Shown: one piece after another, positions 19,048 through 29,233 of the stretch | Layout of the letters: the number at the start of each line of letters is the position of its first letter | How positions within the stretch are numbered: position 1 is the stretch's first letter | Assembly (NCBI GenBank): GCA_021732215.1 | Contig: JAKFVL010000006.1 | Coordinates: 62,001 to 126,000 of the forward strand | Source of the DNA: Hyphomicrobiales bacterium | GTDB lineage: Bacteria; Pseudomonadota; Alphaproteobacteria; Rhizobiales; Xanthobacteraceae | Direction of reading: 5' to 3' | DNA length: 64,000 nucleotides | Notes under the pieces: generated by a model | Seen by the model: only the letters and a program-made list of their open reading frames with translations | What the model was told of the DNA's origin: nothing | Database searches by the model: none | Translations under genes and position numbers: made by a program

Positions 19048-19371
19048 CTATTCGTCTTCGTTGAACTTGTTGCCGAGCAGCGTGGTCAACGCATCGACCA
19101 CCTCCTGAGCCTGCGTGCCGGTGGCGGAGACGGTGATCGAGGTGCCGATGCCGGCGGCCAGCATCATCAGTCCCATGATCGAGGTGCCGCCGACGGTCTC
19201 GCTGTTGCGCGTCACCTTCACGTCTGCATCGAACTTCTCGACCATCTGCACGAACTTGGCAGACGCCCGCGCATGCAGACCGCGCTTGTTGATGATGGGA
19301 ATCTCCCGCGTCACCGCGCTGGCAGCCGACGACGAAGCGCTGGTGCCTGGTTTCCGAAGTTCGTCACTCAT
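19048..19371 (-). CDS. ptsH: HPr-family phosphocarrier protein
   Basis: 107 aa. The phosphorylatable His is in NKRGLHARASAKF (residue 32) and the Ser region target of HPr kinase is GGTSIMGLMMLAA. The family is about 85-90 aa; this one has an N-terminal extension (MSDELRKPGTSASSSAASAV) whose first codons come from a repeat element. The start codon (19369-19371) and its GAGAG site lie in the loop of a 16-bp hairpin. With EIIA and HPr kinase it makes the regulatory, transport-independent PTS of alphaproteobacteria; enzyme I is not in the window. Confidence 0.94.
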   Translation of the reverse strand: MSDELRKPGTSASSSAASAVTREIPIINKRGLHARASAKFVQMVEKFDADVKVTRNSETVGGTSIMGLMMLAAGIGTSITVSATGTQAQEVVDALTTLLGNKFNEDE

Positions 19372-19507
19372 CGCGGCAATCTCTCAAACGAACTTCGGAA
19401 ACCGAAAGGTACTAGCAAATGATTGATGCTGGTGCCGCTTTCGATCTGAAGTTCCTGATGACGACCATGTAGCAACGATGCAGGAACTTCAGATCGGCGG
19501 TGCTGGC
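19340..19507 (-). repeat. Two-hairpin composite repeat family F, copy 1 (contains ptsH start)
   Basis: Hairpin F1 has perfect 16-bp arms at 19349-19364 and 19388-19403 with a 23-nt loop; hairpin F2 has perfect 15-bp arms at 19443-19457 and 19481-19495. On the minus strand the order is F2, a spacer containing ATCAT...TTGCTAGT, then F1. The same order and spacer recur on the plus strand at 58453-58617. It lies between the EIIA stop and the ptsH start and includes the ptsH initiation codon. Confidence 0.85.
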
Positions 19508-19521
19508 GTCCGGCGCATCGC

Positions 19522-19923
19522 TCATTTGCCGGCGAGAACCCGGCTGGCGATGGTGACGTATTTGCGTCCGGCTTCCTGGGCGGCGGCGATGGCTTCGGGA
19601 AGCGGGCGCTCCTCGCGCACCTTGGCGAGCTTCACCAGCATCGGCAGGTTGATGCCGGCGAGCACCTCCACCTTGGGACGGCTCATGCACGAGATCGCGA
19701 GGTTCGACGGCGTGCCGCCGAACATGTCGGTGAGAATGGCGACGCCATCTCCACTGTCGACGCGATTCACGGCCTCGATGATGTCGCTCCGACAGAGGTC
19801 GGCATCATCTTCCGCACCGATCGTGATCGCTTCGATTTGCTTTTGCGGGCCCATGACGTGTTCGAGCGCTGCCCTGAACTCATCGGCAAGGCGCCCGTGG
19901 GTCACCAGAACGAGACCAATCAT
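19522..19923 (-). CDS. PTS EIIA component, mannose family
   Basis: 133 aa from the ATG at 19923. The phosphorylated His is residue 9 (MIGLVLVTHG), and LTDMFGGTPSNLAIS is the typical EIIA-Man loop. No IIB, IIC or IID genes are near, so it is regulatory rather than a sugar permease part. It lies between the HPr kinase and HPr genes, the order conserved in Rhizobiales, and probably passes phosphate from HPr to regulatory targets. Confidence 0.93.
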   Translation of the reverse strand: MIGLVLVTHGRLADEFRAALEHVMGPQKQIEAITIGAEDDADLCRSDIIEAVNRVDSGDGVAILTDMFGGTPSNLAISCMSRPKVEVLAGINLPMLVKLAKVREERPLPEAIAAAQEAGRKYVTIASRVLAGK

Positions 19924-20060
19924 CGAAAACTCCTCGCGGGTGCTTTTGGTGCACCGCACGAACGGGCCACATGTTGACCATCCGCAGCCCCGTTGCAAGG
20001 GGGCATCTTGGCGCTTTCCGGGCCAAAAGGCCCCGGAGGGGGTGGGTAGCGCCCGGCCGA

Positions 20061-20615
20061 CTAGGTGGCAATCATGGGCCTTATATGGTTACCAAATGCT
20101 TGCTGGCAATCATCCGAAAGTGGCTGGCCGGCCAGACTGGCCGTCCCTGAAACCGCCTCTGTCGTAAGCGCTGCCAGCACAATAGGCAGTGGGCGGTACC
20201 CGGCTGCAACCGGCAGTCGAGGCAGGCGGACGCCGCATAGCCCGGTCATCAGGGCATCGTAAGCGGGTAGGCGCTCGCCGTCGGGCGCGGCCAGATCGAC
20301 GACCAGGCGGACCTCGGCCTCGCCCGCGAACTCACAGCGCCGGATGCCGAGGCCGCGAATTTCGATCAGGCCCTTCAGACCGTCGGCCGGGCGCACGACG
20401 ACGGCATTGTTCCGCGCCTCGACATGGACGCGGTCGTCGCCGACCAGCGTGGCGGGCGGGACCTGTCCGGCGCGTCCTGCGAGAATGAGATCGAACGCCA
20501 GTTGCGATTTGCCGGAGCCCGACGGCCCGCGAATGAGAATGCCGGTGTTGCCGCAGACGATGGCGGAGGCGTGGATCGAGCGATTGGCTTGCTTGCTCAT
20601 TTCAACGTAGCTCAT
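20061..20615 (-). CDS. hprK: HPr kinase/phosphorylase, short alphaproteobacterial form
   Basis: 184 aa from the ATG at 20615; an in-frame ATG at 20600 is possible. Only the catalytic domain is present: Walker A GPSGSGKSQLAFDLI, and an ALMTGLCGVRLPRLPVAAG region, without the N-terminal domain of Firmicutes HprK (about 310 aa). Short forms are usual in alphaproteobacteria. It phosphorylates a serine of HPr. Its start overlaps the ChvG-type kinase stop by 4 bp (20612-20615), giving translational coupling with the two-component system. Confidence 0.93.
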   Translation of the reverse strand: MSYVEMSKQANRSIHASAIVCGNTGILIRGPSGSGKSQLAFDLILAGRAGQVPPATLVGDDRVHVEARNNAVVVRPADGLKGLIEIRGLGIRRCEFAGEAEVRLVVDLAAPDGERLPAYDALMTGLCGVRLPRLPVAAGYRPLPIVLAALTTEAVSGTASLAGQPLSDDCQQAFGNHIRPMIAT

Positions 20616-22489
20616 ATGGACGGCAGCCGCACCACGAAGCGCGCACCAGCGATGCGCGGCTCCTGGCCTGCCGCTGCCGGCGCCATGCGATTCTCGGCCC
20701 AGATGCGCCCGCCATGCGCGTCGAGAATCTGTTTCGAGATCGACAACCCAAGGCCGGAGTTCTGGCCAAAACCCTGATGCGGGCGATCCGTGTAAAAGCG
20801 TTCGAAGATTTTCTCCAGCGCGTCGGGCTGGATGCCGGGGCCGTCGTCATCGATCACGATTTCGACCTCACCTTTGACGCGCCGGCACATCACGCGCACC
20901 GTGCCGCCCTTGGCCGAGAACGATCGCGCGTTGCTGAGCAGGTTGGACACCACCTGTCCGAGCCGCGAATCGTGACCCGGTACCGAGAATGTATCGGCGC
21001 CATTGCCCTCGAAGCGCAACAGCACGGCGATGTCGCTGCCGAGTTTGGTCTCGTTGGCGACCGCGGTCAGCGTGTTGAGCAGGCGGCGGACATCGACCGG
21101 CGCTGCGTCCTGCCGCTGCAATTCCGCATCGAGGCGGCTGGCGTCGGAAATGTCCGAGATCAGGCGATCGAGACGGCGCACGTCGTGTTCGATCACCGCG
21201 AGCAATCGCGTTTTGCTCTCCTCGGATTTGGCGAGCGGCAGCGTCTCCACCGCCGAGCGCATCGAGGTCAGCGGATTTTTCAGTTCATGCGCCACGTCGG
21301 CGGCGAAGCGCTCGATCGCCTCGATGCGGTTGTAAAGTGCATCGGTCATGCCCCGCAGCGAACTCGAGAGATGGCCAATCTCATCGCGGCGGCCGGAGAA
21401 ATCGGGAATCTCCACGCGGGTGCGGACGCGGTGGCGGACGCGCTCGGCGCCGTCGGCGAGCCGCCGCACCGGGCCGGCGATGGTGCTGGCCAGCAGCAGC
21501 GACAGTACGATCATGACGCCGGCGGCGATGCCGAACACTTTCAGAATGGCGACGCGCTCGGCCGTCACCATTTTGTCGATGTCGCCGCCCTGGGTCGAAA
21601 TCATCAGCGCGCCATGCACCGCGCGGAAGCGTTGCACCGGCACCGCCACCGAGACGATGACTTCGCCGCGGTCGTTGATGCGCACCATGCTGCCCTTGAT
21701 GCCGCCGAGCGCCTGGGCGACTTCCGAATAGCCGTTGCCGTTCTCGGGGCCGAGTTCGCGATACAGCGGCAGGTCGCCGCGGTTGAACCAGGTGCGCACG
21801 GCGATGGTCATGCGCTCGGCGAAACCGGGCTTCTTCTCGGATGGCGGCGGCAGGTCGAAGCGCAGCACGTCGCCGCGGCCGAACAGACTGCGGCTGTCAA
21901 TCGTCAGCACGCCGTCGCGGTCATAGATGCGCGCGCGGGTTTTGGTCGGCGAAATCAGGCGGCGCAACACCGGCGCGACACGTTCGGGATTGATCGCGAA
22001 ATCGAGTCCGGACCCGATTTCATCGCCGAGACCGTAGGTTTCGCCGGGTTTGAGATCGAGCAGGCGATCCGGATCGATGGTAATGGTGTTGGTTTCGACG
22101 GTGGCGCTCGCCGCGATCGCGCCGGCGATAATTTCGGCCTGCACCAGCAGCGACTGCGCGCGCGCGTCGATCAGGCCGGCGCGAAATTGCGAGAGGTAAA
22201 GAATGCCGATCACCAGCGCGATCAGGCCCGCAAGATTCAGCGAGACGATGCGGCGGGTGAGGCTCGAAAACGTCAGCGAGACGATGTACTGCCATGCGCC
22301 GCGGAGCCATCCGAGCGGGCGCTGCCAGCGGGAGCGTGTCTCAACAGCCGGAGCGGCGGCCGCATCGTTGTCCGGCACGAGCGGCGGCGACACGCCCTCG
22401 GCGCTGTCGCGCCGGTCGCCGGTGGTCTGGTCCGGAAGTGGTCGATCCAGCAATGTCAAAGCTGCCTGGTCCGTTCGTGGCTCCAGCAC
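20612..22489 (-). CDS. chvG: ChvG-type sensor histidine kinase
   Basis: About 625 aa if started at the GTG at 22489; the open frame reaches 22561, but that part lies in a palindromic repeat. The order is: Pro/Asp-rich cytosolic N-terminus, membrane helix (about 80-100), large periplasmic sensing domain, second helix (VFGIAAGVMIVLSLLLASTI), HAMP, HisKA with FAADVAHELKNPLTSM (phospho-His), HATPase with VSNLLSNARSFS, DDDGPGI and GLGLSISKQI. ChvG/ExoS kinases sense acidity or envelope stress and phosphorylate ChvI. It is downstream of chvI and coupled to hprK. Confidence 0.93.
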   Translation of the reverse strand: MLEPRTDQAALTLLDRPLPDQTTGDRRDSAEGVSPPLVPDNDAAAAPAVETRSRWQRPLGWLRGAWQYIVSLTFSSLTRRIVSLNLAGLIALVIGILYLSQFRAGLIDARAQSLLVQAEIIAGAIAASATVETNTITIDPDRLLDLKPGETYGLGDEIGSGLDFAINPERVAPVLRRLISPTKTRARIYDRDGVLTIDSRSLFGRGDVLRFDLPPPSEKKPGFAERMTIAVRTWFNRGDLPLYRELGPENGNGYSEVAQALGGIKGSMVRINDRGEVIVSVAVPVQRFRAVHGALMISTQGGDIDKMVTAERVAILKVFGIAAGVMIVLSLLLASTIAGPVRRLADGAERVRHRVRTRVEIPDFSGRRDEIGHLSSSLRGMTDALYNRIEAIERFAADVAHELKNPLTSMRSAVETLPLAKSEESKTRLLAVIEHDVRRLDRLISDISDASRLDAELQRQDAAPVDVRRLLNTLTAVANETKLGSDIAVLLRFEGNGADTFSVPGHDSRLGQVVSNLLSNARSFSAKGGTVRVMCRRVKGEVEIVIDDDGPGIQPDALEKIFERFYTDRPHQGFGQNSGLGLSISKQILDAHGGRIWAENRMAPAAAGQEPRIAGARFVVRLPSI

Positions 22490-22534
22490 TTTAGAACTTA
22501 ACCCGCAGTCCGTGAACTGCCTGAATATCCTCAC

Positions 22535-22626
22535 CGTCATGCCCGCGCTTGTCGCGGGCATCCACCTCTTCCTTGAATCTCAAACAAGAAAGACATGGAT
22601 GGCCGGGTCAAGCCCGGTCATGACGG
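22535..22626. repeat. Repeat family B, copy 2
   Basis: GTCATGCCCGCGCTTGTCGCGGGCAT at the left and ATGGCCGGGTCAAGCCCGGTCATGAC at the right, with about 40 bp between. It sits in the chvI-chvG gap and creates an artificial N-terminal extension (MPATSAGMT) for the chvG frame. A shorter TCGCAAT...CTCGCAATGACGGG motif follows up to 22680, resembling family C. Confidence 0.72.
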
Positions 22627-22681
22627 GGACATTTGCTCGCAATACCCTTACGCGATGCACTGGGCTCGCAATGACGGGTTC

Positions 22682-23383
22682 TCAGGTTTCCTTAAAGCGG
22701 TAGCCGACGCCGTAGAGCGTCTCGATCATCTCGAAATCGTCGTCCACCAGCTTGAATTTCTTGCGCAGCCGCTTGATGTGGCTGTCGATGGTCCGGTCGT
22801 CGACATAGACCTGGTCGTCGTAGGCGGCGTCCATCAGCGCGTTGCGGCTCTTGACCACGCCAGGGCGGGTGGCGAGCGCCTGCAGGATCAGAAACTCGGT
22901 GACGGTGAGCGTCACCGGATCGTTCTTCCAGGTGCAGGTGTGGCGCTCCGGGTCCATGCGCAGCAGGCCGCGCTCGAGCGCCTTCGCATCCATTTCCTTC
23001 TGCACGACGGTCGGATCTTTCGGGATCGCGCGGCGCAGCACCGCCTTGACGCGCTCGACCAGCAATCGCTGCGAGAATGGTTTGCGGATGAAATCGTCGG
23101 CGCCCATCTTGAGGCCGAACAGTTCGTCGATCTCCTCGTCCTTCGAGGTGAGGAAGATCACCGGCAAATCCGATTTCTGCCGCAGCCGGCGCAGCGTCTC
23201 CATGCCGTCCATGCGCGGCATCTTGATATCGAGGATCGCCATGTCCGGCGGTGAGGTCTTGAAGCCTTCGAGCGCCGACGCACCGTCGGTATAGGTCATG
23301 ATGCGATAGCCTTCGGCTTCCAGCGCGATCGAGACCGATGTGAGAATGTTGCGATCGTCGTCGACGAGGGCGATTGTGGGCAT
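22682..23383 (-). CDS. chvI: ChvI-type response regulator
   Basis: 233 aa OmpR/PhoB-type regulator. The receiver has the acidic pair in LVDDDRN, phospho-Asp in [12 protein letters not shown] and the Lys in FLTSKDEE. The DNA-binding domain has [13 protein letters not shown] and [10 protein letters not shown], ending YGVGYRFKE. ChvI/ExoI regulators control acid and envelope genes, and in Agrobacterium pckA. Here pckA lies about 1.3 kb away on the other strand. Confidence 0.95.
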   Translation of the reverse strand: MPTIALVDDDRNILTSVSIALEAEGYRIMTYTDGASALEGFKTSPPDMAILDIKMPRMDGMETLRRLRQKSDLPVIFLTSKDEEIDELFGLKMGADDFIRKPFSQRLLVERVKAVLRRAIPKDPTVVQKEMDAKALERGLLRMDPERHTCTWKNDPVTLTVTEFLILQALATRPGVVKSRNALMDAAYDDQVYVDDRTIDSHIKRLRKKFKLVDDDFEMIETLYGVGYRFKET

Positions 23384-23640
23384 GAGGTGCTTTCTGGATC
23401 AGAGGTCGCGCAGGGGACGGGCCACCGGATCAGTTGTCCCCCCGACGGGTGGCCTTGGACGCCGGCCAGCGAGCAATGCAAGCTGGGCTGAAATGTGACC
23501 GGTTTTTAAGAAACTCGCGACTTTTCCGAGGGTTCCCGGAGGCCTGTCAGGTTATATAAGCCCGAACAGGACCACGATAACCCCCCAGCTCGGGCTATTT
23601 GCCTTATTTTGAAGGACGTTACCAGACACGGGTTCCGCGC

Positions 23641-24375
23641 ATGCCGTTCTCCGAACAACAGTCTCCCGCCGAAATAACCAAATCGCTGTTGCGCACGAGC
23701 CGCCATGGCGCGCTGGCGACCCTGATGCCAACAAGCGGCGATCCGTATTGCTCGCTGGTGAATCTCGCTTCCGCCCCGGGAGGCCAGCCCGTCGTGCTGA
23801 TCTCGAAACTGGCGCGGCATACCCAAAACATCAAACGCGACGCGCGGGTTTCCGTCCTCTTGCAGGACAGCGTCGATGGCGACCCGCTGGAGCATGCCCG
23901 GATCATGGTGTCCGGCAAGGCGATCAAGGCTGAACCTGATAACGATGCCGTGGTGCGCCGGCGATTTCTGTCCGCTCATCCGTCGGCCGAAACCTACGCT
24001 GCATTTGCCGACTTCATGTTCTTCACGATCGAGCCGTCGAACGTGCATCTGGTCGCCGGTTTCGGCCGCATCGTCGATGTCGAGCCCGAGAAAATTCTCA
24101 CCGATCTTACTGGCGCGGATGGGTTGATCGAAGCCGAGCCGGGAATCGTCGAGCACATGAACGAGGATCATCGCGATGCGACACTGCTCTACGCGACCAA
24201 ACTGCTCGGCGCGGAGGACGGTGCGTGGCGCATGACCGGGGTCGATCCGGACGGCGTCGATCTGGCGCTGGACGGCAAGCGGCTGCGGTTGCCGTTCCGC
24301 GCGCGCGTGACCAATGCGAACGAGGCCCGCAAGGCGCTGGTGGCGCTGGTGGCTGAGGCGCGGGGCAAGGCCTGA
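23641..24375 (+). CDS. HugZ-like split-barrel FMN/heme-binding family protein
   Basis: 244 aa from the ATG at 23641. The N-terminal half is a pyridoxamine-5'-phosphate-oxidase-like split barrel (SRHGALATLMPTSGDPYCSLVNLA, LISKLARHTQNIKRDARVSVL). The C-terminal part from about residue 170 is a DUF2470 domain (VEHMNEDHRDATLLYATKL). This architecture is that of HugZ/HutZ proteins, some of which degrade or store heme; actual activity is unknown. It lies between chvI and pckA, divergent from chvI. Confidence 0.85.
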   Translation: MPFSEQQSPAEITKSLLRTSRHGALATLMPTSGDPYCSLVNLASAPGGQPVVLISKLARHTQNIKRDARVSVLLQDSVDGDPLEHARIMVSGKAIKAEPDNDAVVRRRFLSAHPSAETYAAFADFMFFTIEPSNVHLVAGFGRIVDVEPEKILTDLTGADGLIEAEPGIVEHMNEDHRDATLLYATKLLGAEDGAWRMTGVDPDGVDLALDGKRLRLPFRARVTNANEARKALVALVAEARGKA

Positions 24376-24673
24376 GGCGTTGAATCTTGTGCGCCGCAAT
24401 AGCTGAGGATGCGGCGATTTGCGGCGATATCAGCTTTTGGCGACATGGCCTCAAGAGGGTAGCGCTACCAATTTCGGCAGTGCGATCAACGACTGGCCGT
24501 TCACCATGCCATCAACCAAATTGTCATTGTTCGGCTTGGCAAAACCGGCGTTGACCACTATTAGGTCGCGCCACCGGGGCCGGACGGATATAATCCACGG
24601 CCAACCGCAGGCATGCGCATCGGGCGGCTTGATGCGCGGCGTTCAGCACTGCGGACCTTGAGAGGAGAATTCC

Positions 24674-26290
<1,617 letters not shown>

Positions 26291-26320
26291 TCGACGCTTT
26301 CAAAATTTCATGAATGCAGA

Positions 26321-26349
26321 AACGGCGGCTCATCGGGCCGCCGTTTTTT
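26321..26349 (+). terminator. Rho-independent terminator of pckA
   Basis: A perfect 9-bp stem AACGGCGGC/GCCGCCGTT with a 7-nt loop, followed by a run of six T, 31 bp after the pckA stop. Confidence 0.9.
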
Positions 26350-26360
26350 GTTTTCTCTAC

Positions 26361-26478
26361 GTCATTCCGGGGCGCGCATTCTTTAGGCGCGAACCCGGAA
26401 TCCGATGCGCCGCAGACTCGAAGATTGTTGAGGTTGGATTGCCGGGCTCGCTCATAGAAAGCGAGCGCGCCGCAATCA
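26361..26478. repeat. Repeat family A, copy 2 (right half degenerate)
   Basis: The left half (GTCATTCCGGGGCGCGC...GAACCCGGAATCC, 26361-26402) matches copies 1 and 3. The right half is recognisable only as GGATTGCCGGGCTCGCT and a GCGAGCGCGCC stretch. It fills the gap between the pckA terminator and the convergent LuxR gene. Confidence 0.6.
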
Positions 26479-26525
26479 CCACGAGAAGTATACTGCATCA
26501 TTGCAGGACGTGTTTCGGCAGCGAA

Positions 26526-27623
26526 TTACTCCGGCATTCCGACATTTACCCCCGCGAGCAATCTGACCAGATCCTGCTGCCTCGACAGACCTGTCTTTGC
26601 CAGCACAGCCTTGACGTGATTTCGAATTGTTTCCCGTGAGACGCCAGACTTGATTGCAAGCTCTTCGATTCGCTGTCCCTGTGCGATGCCACGCGCCACG
26701 CGCGCCTCCGTCGGCGTAAGATCGAACAAGCCCTGAATGACTTCGGCTGTTGGCACCGCAGTTCGATCGATTGGATTAACGATCAAGAGGGATGTCGCGC
26801 TGGAAAAGAAATCGTTCGCAGCCCCACGGATAGGCAGCAAGTGAAGAACATGCGGCAAACGTTCGGATCGGGCCTTCAACGGAATCGAGTTGACATGCGC
26901 AGGTTCTTTAGTGAGTGACAATCCGCTCAGAGCATCCGCCAGCAACCGGTCCGCGGCTGCATCGACAATATGCAGCCGATCAAGCCGATCCTCGACGAGG
27001 TCGGGGATCATCGCCAGAAATTGAGCATTGGCAGCGAGCATTTTGCCATTGTAGCGCAATACGGCACATGGAAGACCGACAAGCTCCATTGCCCGTGCCA
27101 TCGATCGAGCGTGTTCAAGCCCGAGCCGAGCCGAAAAGAGCGCGGCGCGCGCAAGATGGGGACGTAGACCATCAAGCAAATCAACGAGCTCACGCTCGAC
27201 CGGACCGTCGACGCGCCGTCGTTCAACGTGGAAAATGAGCGTTTCGCCGCTGGGAACGGGAATAATCGTTGCCGCCCCCCAACCCAATCCCCGGGGAAGC
27301 CAGAATTGTTGAAATGCTGGATCGGCAAGCTCTTCGCCGGGCTGGAAGACGTCTGAGTCAGTGATAAAGCCCGAGTGCTGCTTCGCCAGCAAACGCCGCG
27401 TGCGTTCGTTTCCGGTATGAAGCCCGCTTGCGAAGTAGTCCGCGGCGACTTGCGCAAACGCCGGAGAGGCCATCCATTTCGCGTCGCCATTGGCCTGCGC
27501 GCTAAGGACCAACGCTCCGCTCGCCCTGATTCGCTCGGTGAGTGACGCGAGCGCCTTGGGCCACAACTCCGGGACAGCGCCAGCCTCGTAAATGTCGTCC
27601 AGTAACCTCAAAGGGCTGTCCAC
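26526..27623 (-). CDS. LuxR-type HTH transcriptional regulator, paralog 1
   Basis: 365 aa from a GTG at 27623. The C-terminal 60 residues are a LuxR/GerE helix-turn-helix: FDLTPTEARVARGIAQGQRIEELAIKSGVSRETIRNHVKAVLAKTGLSRQQDLVRLL. The N-terminal 290 residues have no named sensor I can assign, though the middle (ARAMELVGLPCAVLRYNGKMLAAN) resembles a PAS-like fold. The next gene upstream is a paralog with the same layout. Target genes are unknown; the adjacent autotransporter is the obvious candidate. Confidence 0.85.
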   Translation of the reverse strand: MDSPLRLLDDIYEAGAVPELWPKALASLTERIRASGALVLSAQANGDAKWMASPAFAQVAADYFASGLHTGNERTRRLLAKQHSGFITDSDVFQPGEELADPAFQQFWLPRGLGWGAATIIPVPSGETLIFHVERRRVDGPVERELVDLLDGLRPHLARAALFSARLGLEHARSMARAMELVGLPCAVLRYNGKMLAANAQFLAMIPDLVEDRLDRLHIVDAAADRLLADALSGLSLTKEPAHVNSIPLKARSERLPHVLHLLPIRGAANDFFSSATSLLIVNPIDRTAVPTAEVIQGLFDLTPTEARVARGIAQGQRIEELAIKSGVSRETIRNHVKAVLAKTGLSRQQDLVRLLAGVNVGMPE

Positions 27624-27794
27624 AATGAATCTCTATGCTCAAGGCCGGCCTCAAATGAACGGGACACTCGCTTATGATCTTCGGCGGCACTAGACCCATT
27701 TGGGCCTGAGCGAAGGCTCAAATCCAGACTAACGGACATCTTTCGGATCCTGTCTCGTTATGCGAATCCTGATCTTATGGCTTTGAAACGGCAA

Positions 27795-28922
27795 TCAGCG
27801 CAGCACCAGCCTTGCGAGCAGCGCGGTCAATTCGCTTTGTCTCGATACTCCGGTTTTCCCGAACACACGCTTGAGAACATTGCGTGCGGTCTCTTCCGCA
27901 ATCCCGAGCCGATGCGCCGCCTCCCTGGGAGCAAGGCCTGCTCCAACCATGGCGGCAACGCGCGCTTCTCCCAACGTAAGCCCCAGCACGTCACGCACCA
28001 CCGCCGGGTCGGCGGGTTCGTCTATCTTCTGTTCGATCACCAGAACGATCGCACGGGTCTTGGTCAGAAAATTCTCCGCAAGATGAACCGGGGCTGAGAT
28101 AGGCAGCAGGTGGATGACGACGCGCCGGCCGGTTTCGTCCGAGTGCAGCAGGATGGGGCGAGTTTCAAGATTTCCGATGTTGCCGTGCAAGACATGGGCG
28201 ACTGCGTCCCTGAAGGCCTCATGGACAGCGCTGGCGCGAATTCGCAACTGATTGTCGATGATGGTCAACGTATCGCCGACATGACCCTGTGCAGCGGGAT
28301 TGGAAAAGACGACTCGACCACGAGCATCGAGGGCAAAAACTCCGATGCCGATCCGCGTCAACGCCTCACCCAGGCCGACGTTGGCCAGTTCAGCATCGAG
28401 CAGTCTGATCGAGAGTCTGAGCGACCTTTCAATATGTCGGCCGATGATCCCGATGGTTTCAAGCTCGTAATCCGAATACCGCGGCTTGATCTTGAAATTG
28501 CGCTGGATGGACAGCATCACGCCGACGTGCGGGTCTGGAGATACGGCAATGCCGCCGAACCAACCCAAGCCATGCTTTGTCAGGAATTGCGTCGTGAACG
28601 GATGATTCAGGAAATCGACACCGGTCGATTCAATATGACGGTCGGTGAATGGCTCGCCGCTGAAAAACAGTCCACTCCGTTCACAGAGCTCGGCCTTGAT
28701 ATCCTGCTTTCCCCAGCCATCGATGTAATCTTGCTGGGCGGCTGCCAAGCTCGGCGAGGCGACTGAACCGAACGTCTCATTATCCCGCCGCCAAAGCATG
28801 ACTGCGCCGACATCGCCGAATACATCGGCGACACAACCCAGAACCACCGGCCATTGATGATAGTCGAGTGAAGCGGCGTAAATCGCTTCGATGGTCGCGA
28901 GAAGCCTGTTGCTATCGGTCAT
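27795..28922 (-). CDS. LuxR-type HTH transcriptional regulator, paralog 2
   Basis: 375 aa from the ATG at 28922 (MTDSNRLLATIEAIY); the frame extends to 28964. The C-terminal HTH reads LGLTLGEARVAAMVGAGLAPREAAHRLGIAEETARNVLKRVFGKTGVSRQSELTALL. The N-terminus parallels paralog 1 (an IYxA..P..WP start, a GLGW...I..VP/SPD segment and a central PAS-like GIGVFALDARGRVVFSN). Neither protein carries a recognisable receiver or autoinducer domain. It is divergent from the autotransporter gene across about 310 bp. Confidence 0.85.
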   Translation of the reverse strand: MTDSNRLLATIEAIYAASLDYHQWPVVLGCVADVFGDVGAVMLWRRDNETFGSVASPSLAAAQQDYIDGWGKQDIKAELCERSGLFFSGEPFTDRHIESTGVDFLNHPFTTQFLTKHGLGWFGGIAVSPDPHVGVMLSIQRNFKIKPRYSDYELETIGIIGRHIERSLRLSIRLLDAELANVGLGEALTRIGIGVFALDARGRVVFSNPAAQGHVGDTLTIIDNQLRIRASAVHEAFRDAVAHVLHGNIGNLETRPILLHSDETGRRVVIHLLPISAPVHLAENFLTKTRAIVLVIEQKIDEPADPAVVRDVLGLTLGEARVAAMVGAGLAPREAAHRLGIAEETARNVLKRVFGKTGVSRQSELTALLARLVLR

Positions 28923-29233
28923 GGAGCGGTTAGCGGACGTTTGCCACTCAGCTTGTCCATTCAATCATAGCGATCGTGCGCGCTCCATCGATTACCATTT
29001 ATTGCCACGGAATGACGATCGACCATGACCTCGAGCGTCTCGTGAAAACCCCTCCGTGCCGATATATTCGGAGTGCTGCCGTATCAAAATACCTATAAAT
29101 AGTGTTGCTTTGGAGCATCACCCGCGCCGGTATTTTTACACGAATCTCAACCTCTGGCCCAAACGGGTCATGCGCGAGATACCGCCGCCCGATACCCAAA
29201 GAACGGGAAGTTCTTTCGTTTTTGGGGGCTGGC
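28923..29233. other. Divergent promoter region between LuxR paralog 2 and autotransporter
   Basis: About 310 bp without a gene. An AT-rich stretch near 29085-29105 (ATACCTATAAATAGTG) is a possible -10 region for the esterase gene. I found no strong dyad that would mark the LuxR binding site. Confidence 0.35.

Noticed and set aside
20714-22501. 595-aa open frame opposite chvG
   Set aside because: Antisense shadow; the sense strand encodes all histidine-kinase motifs.
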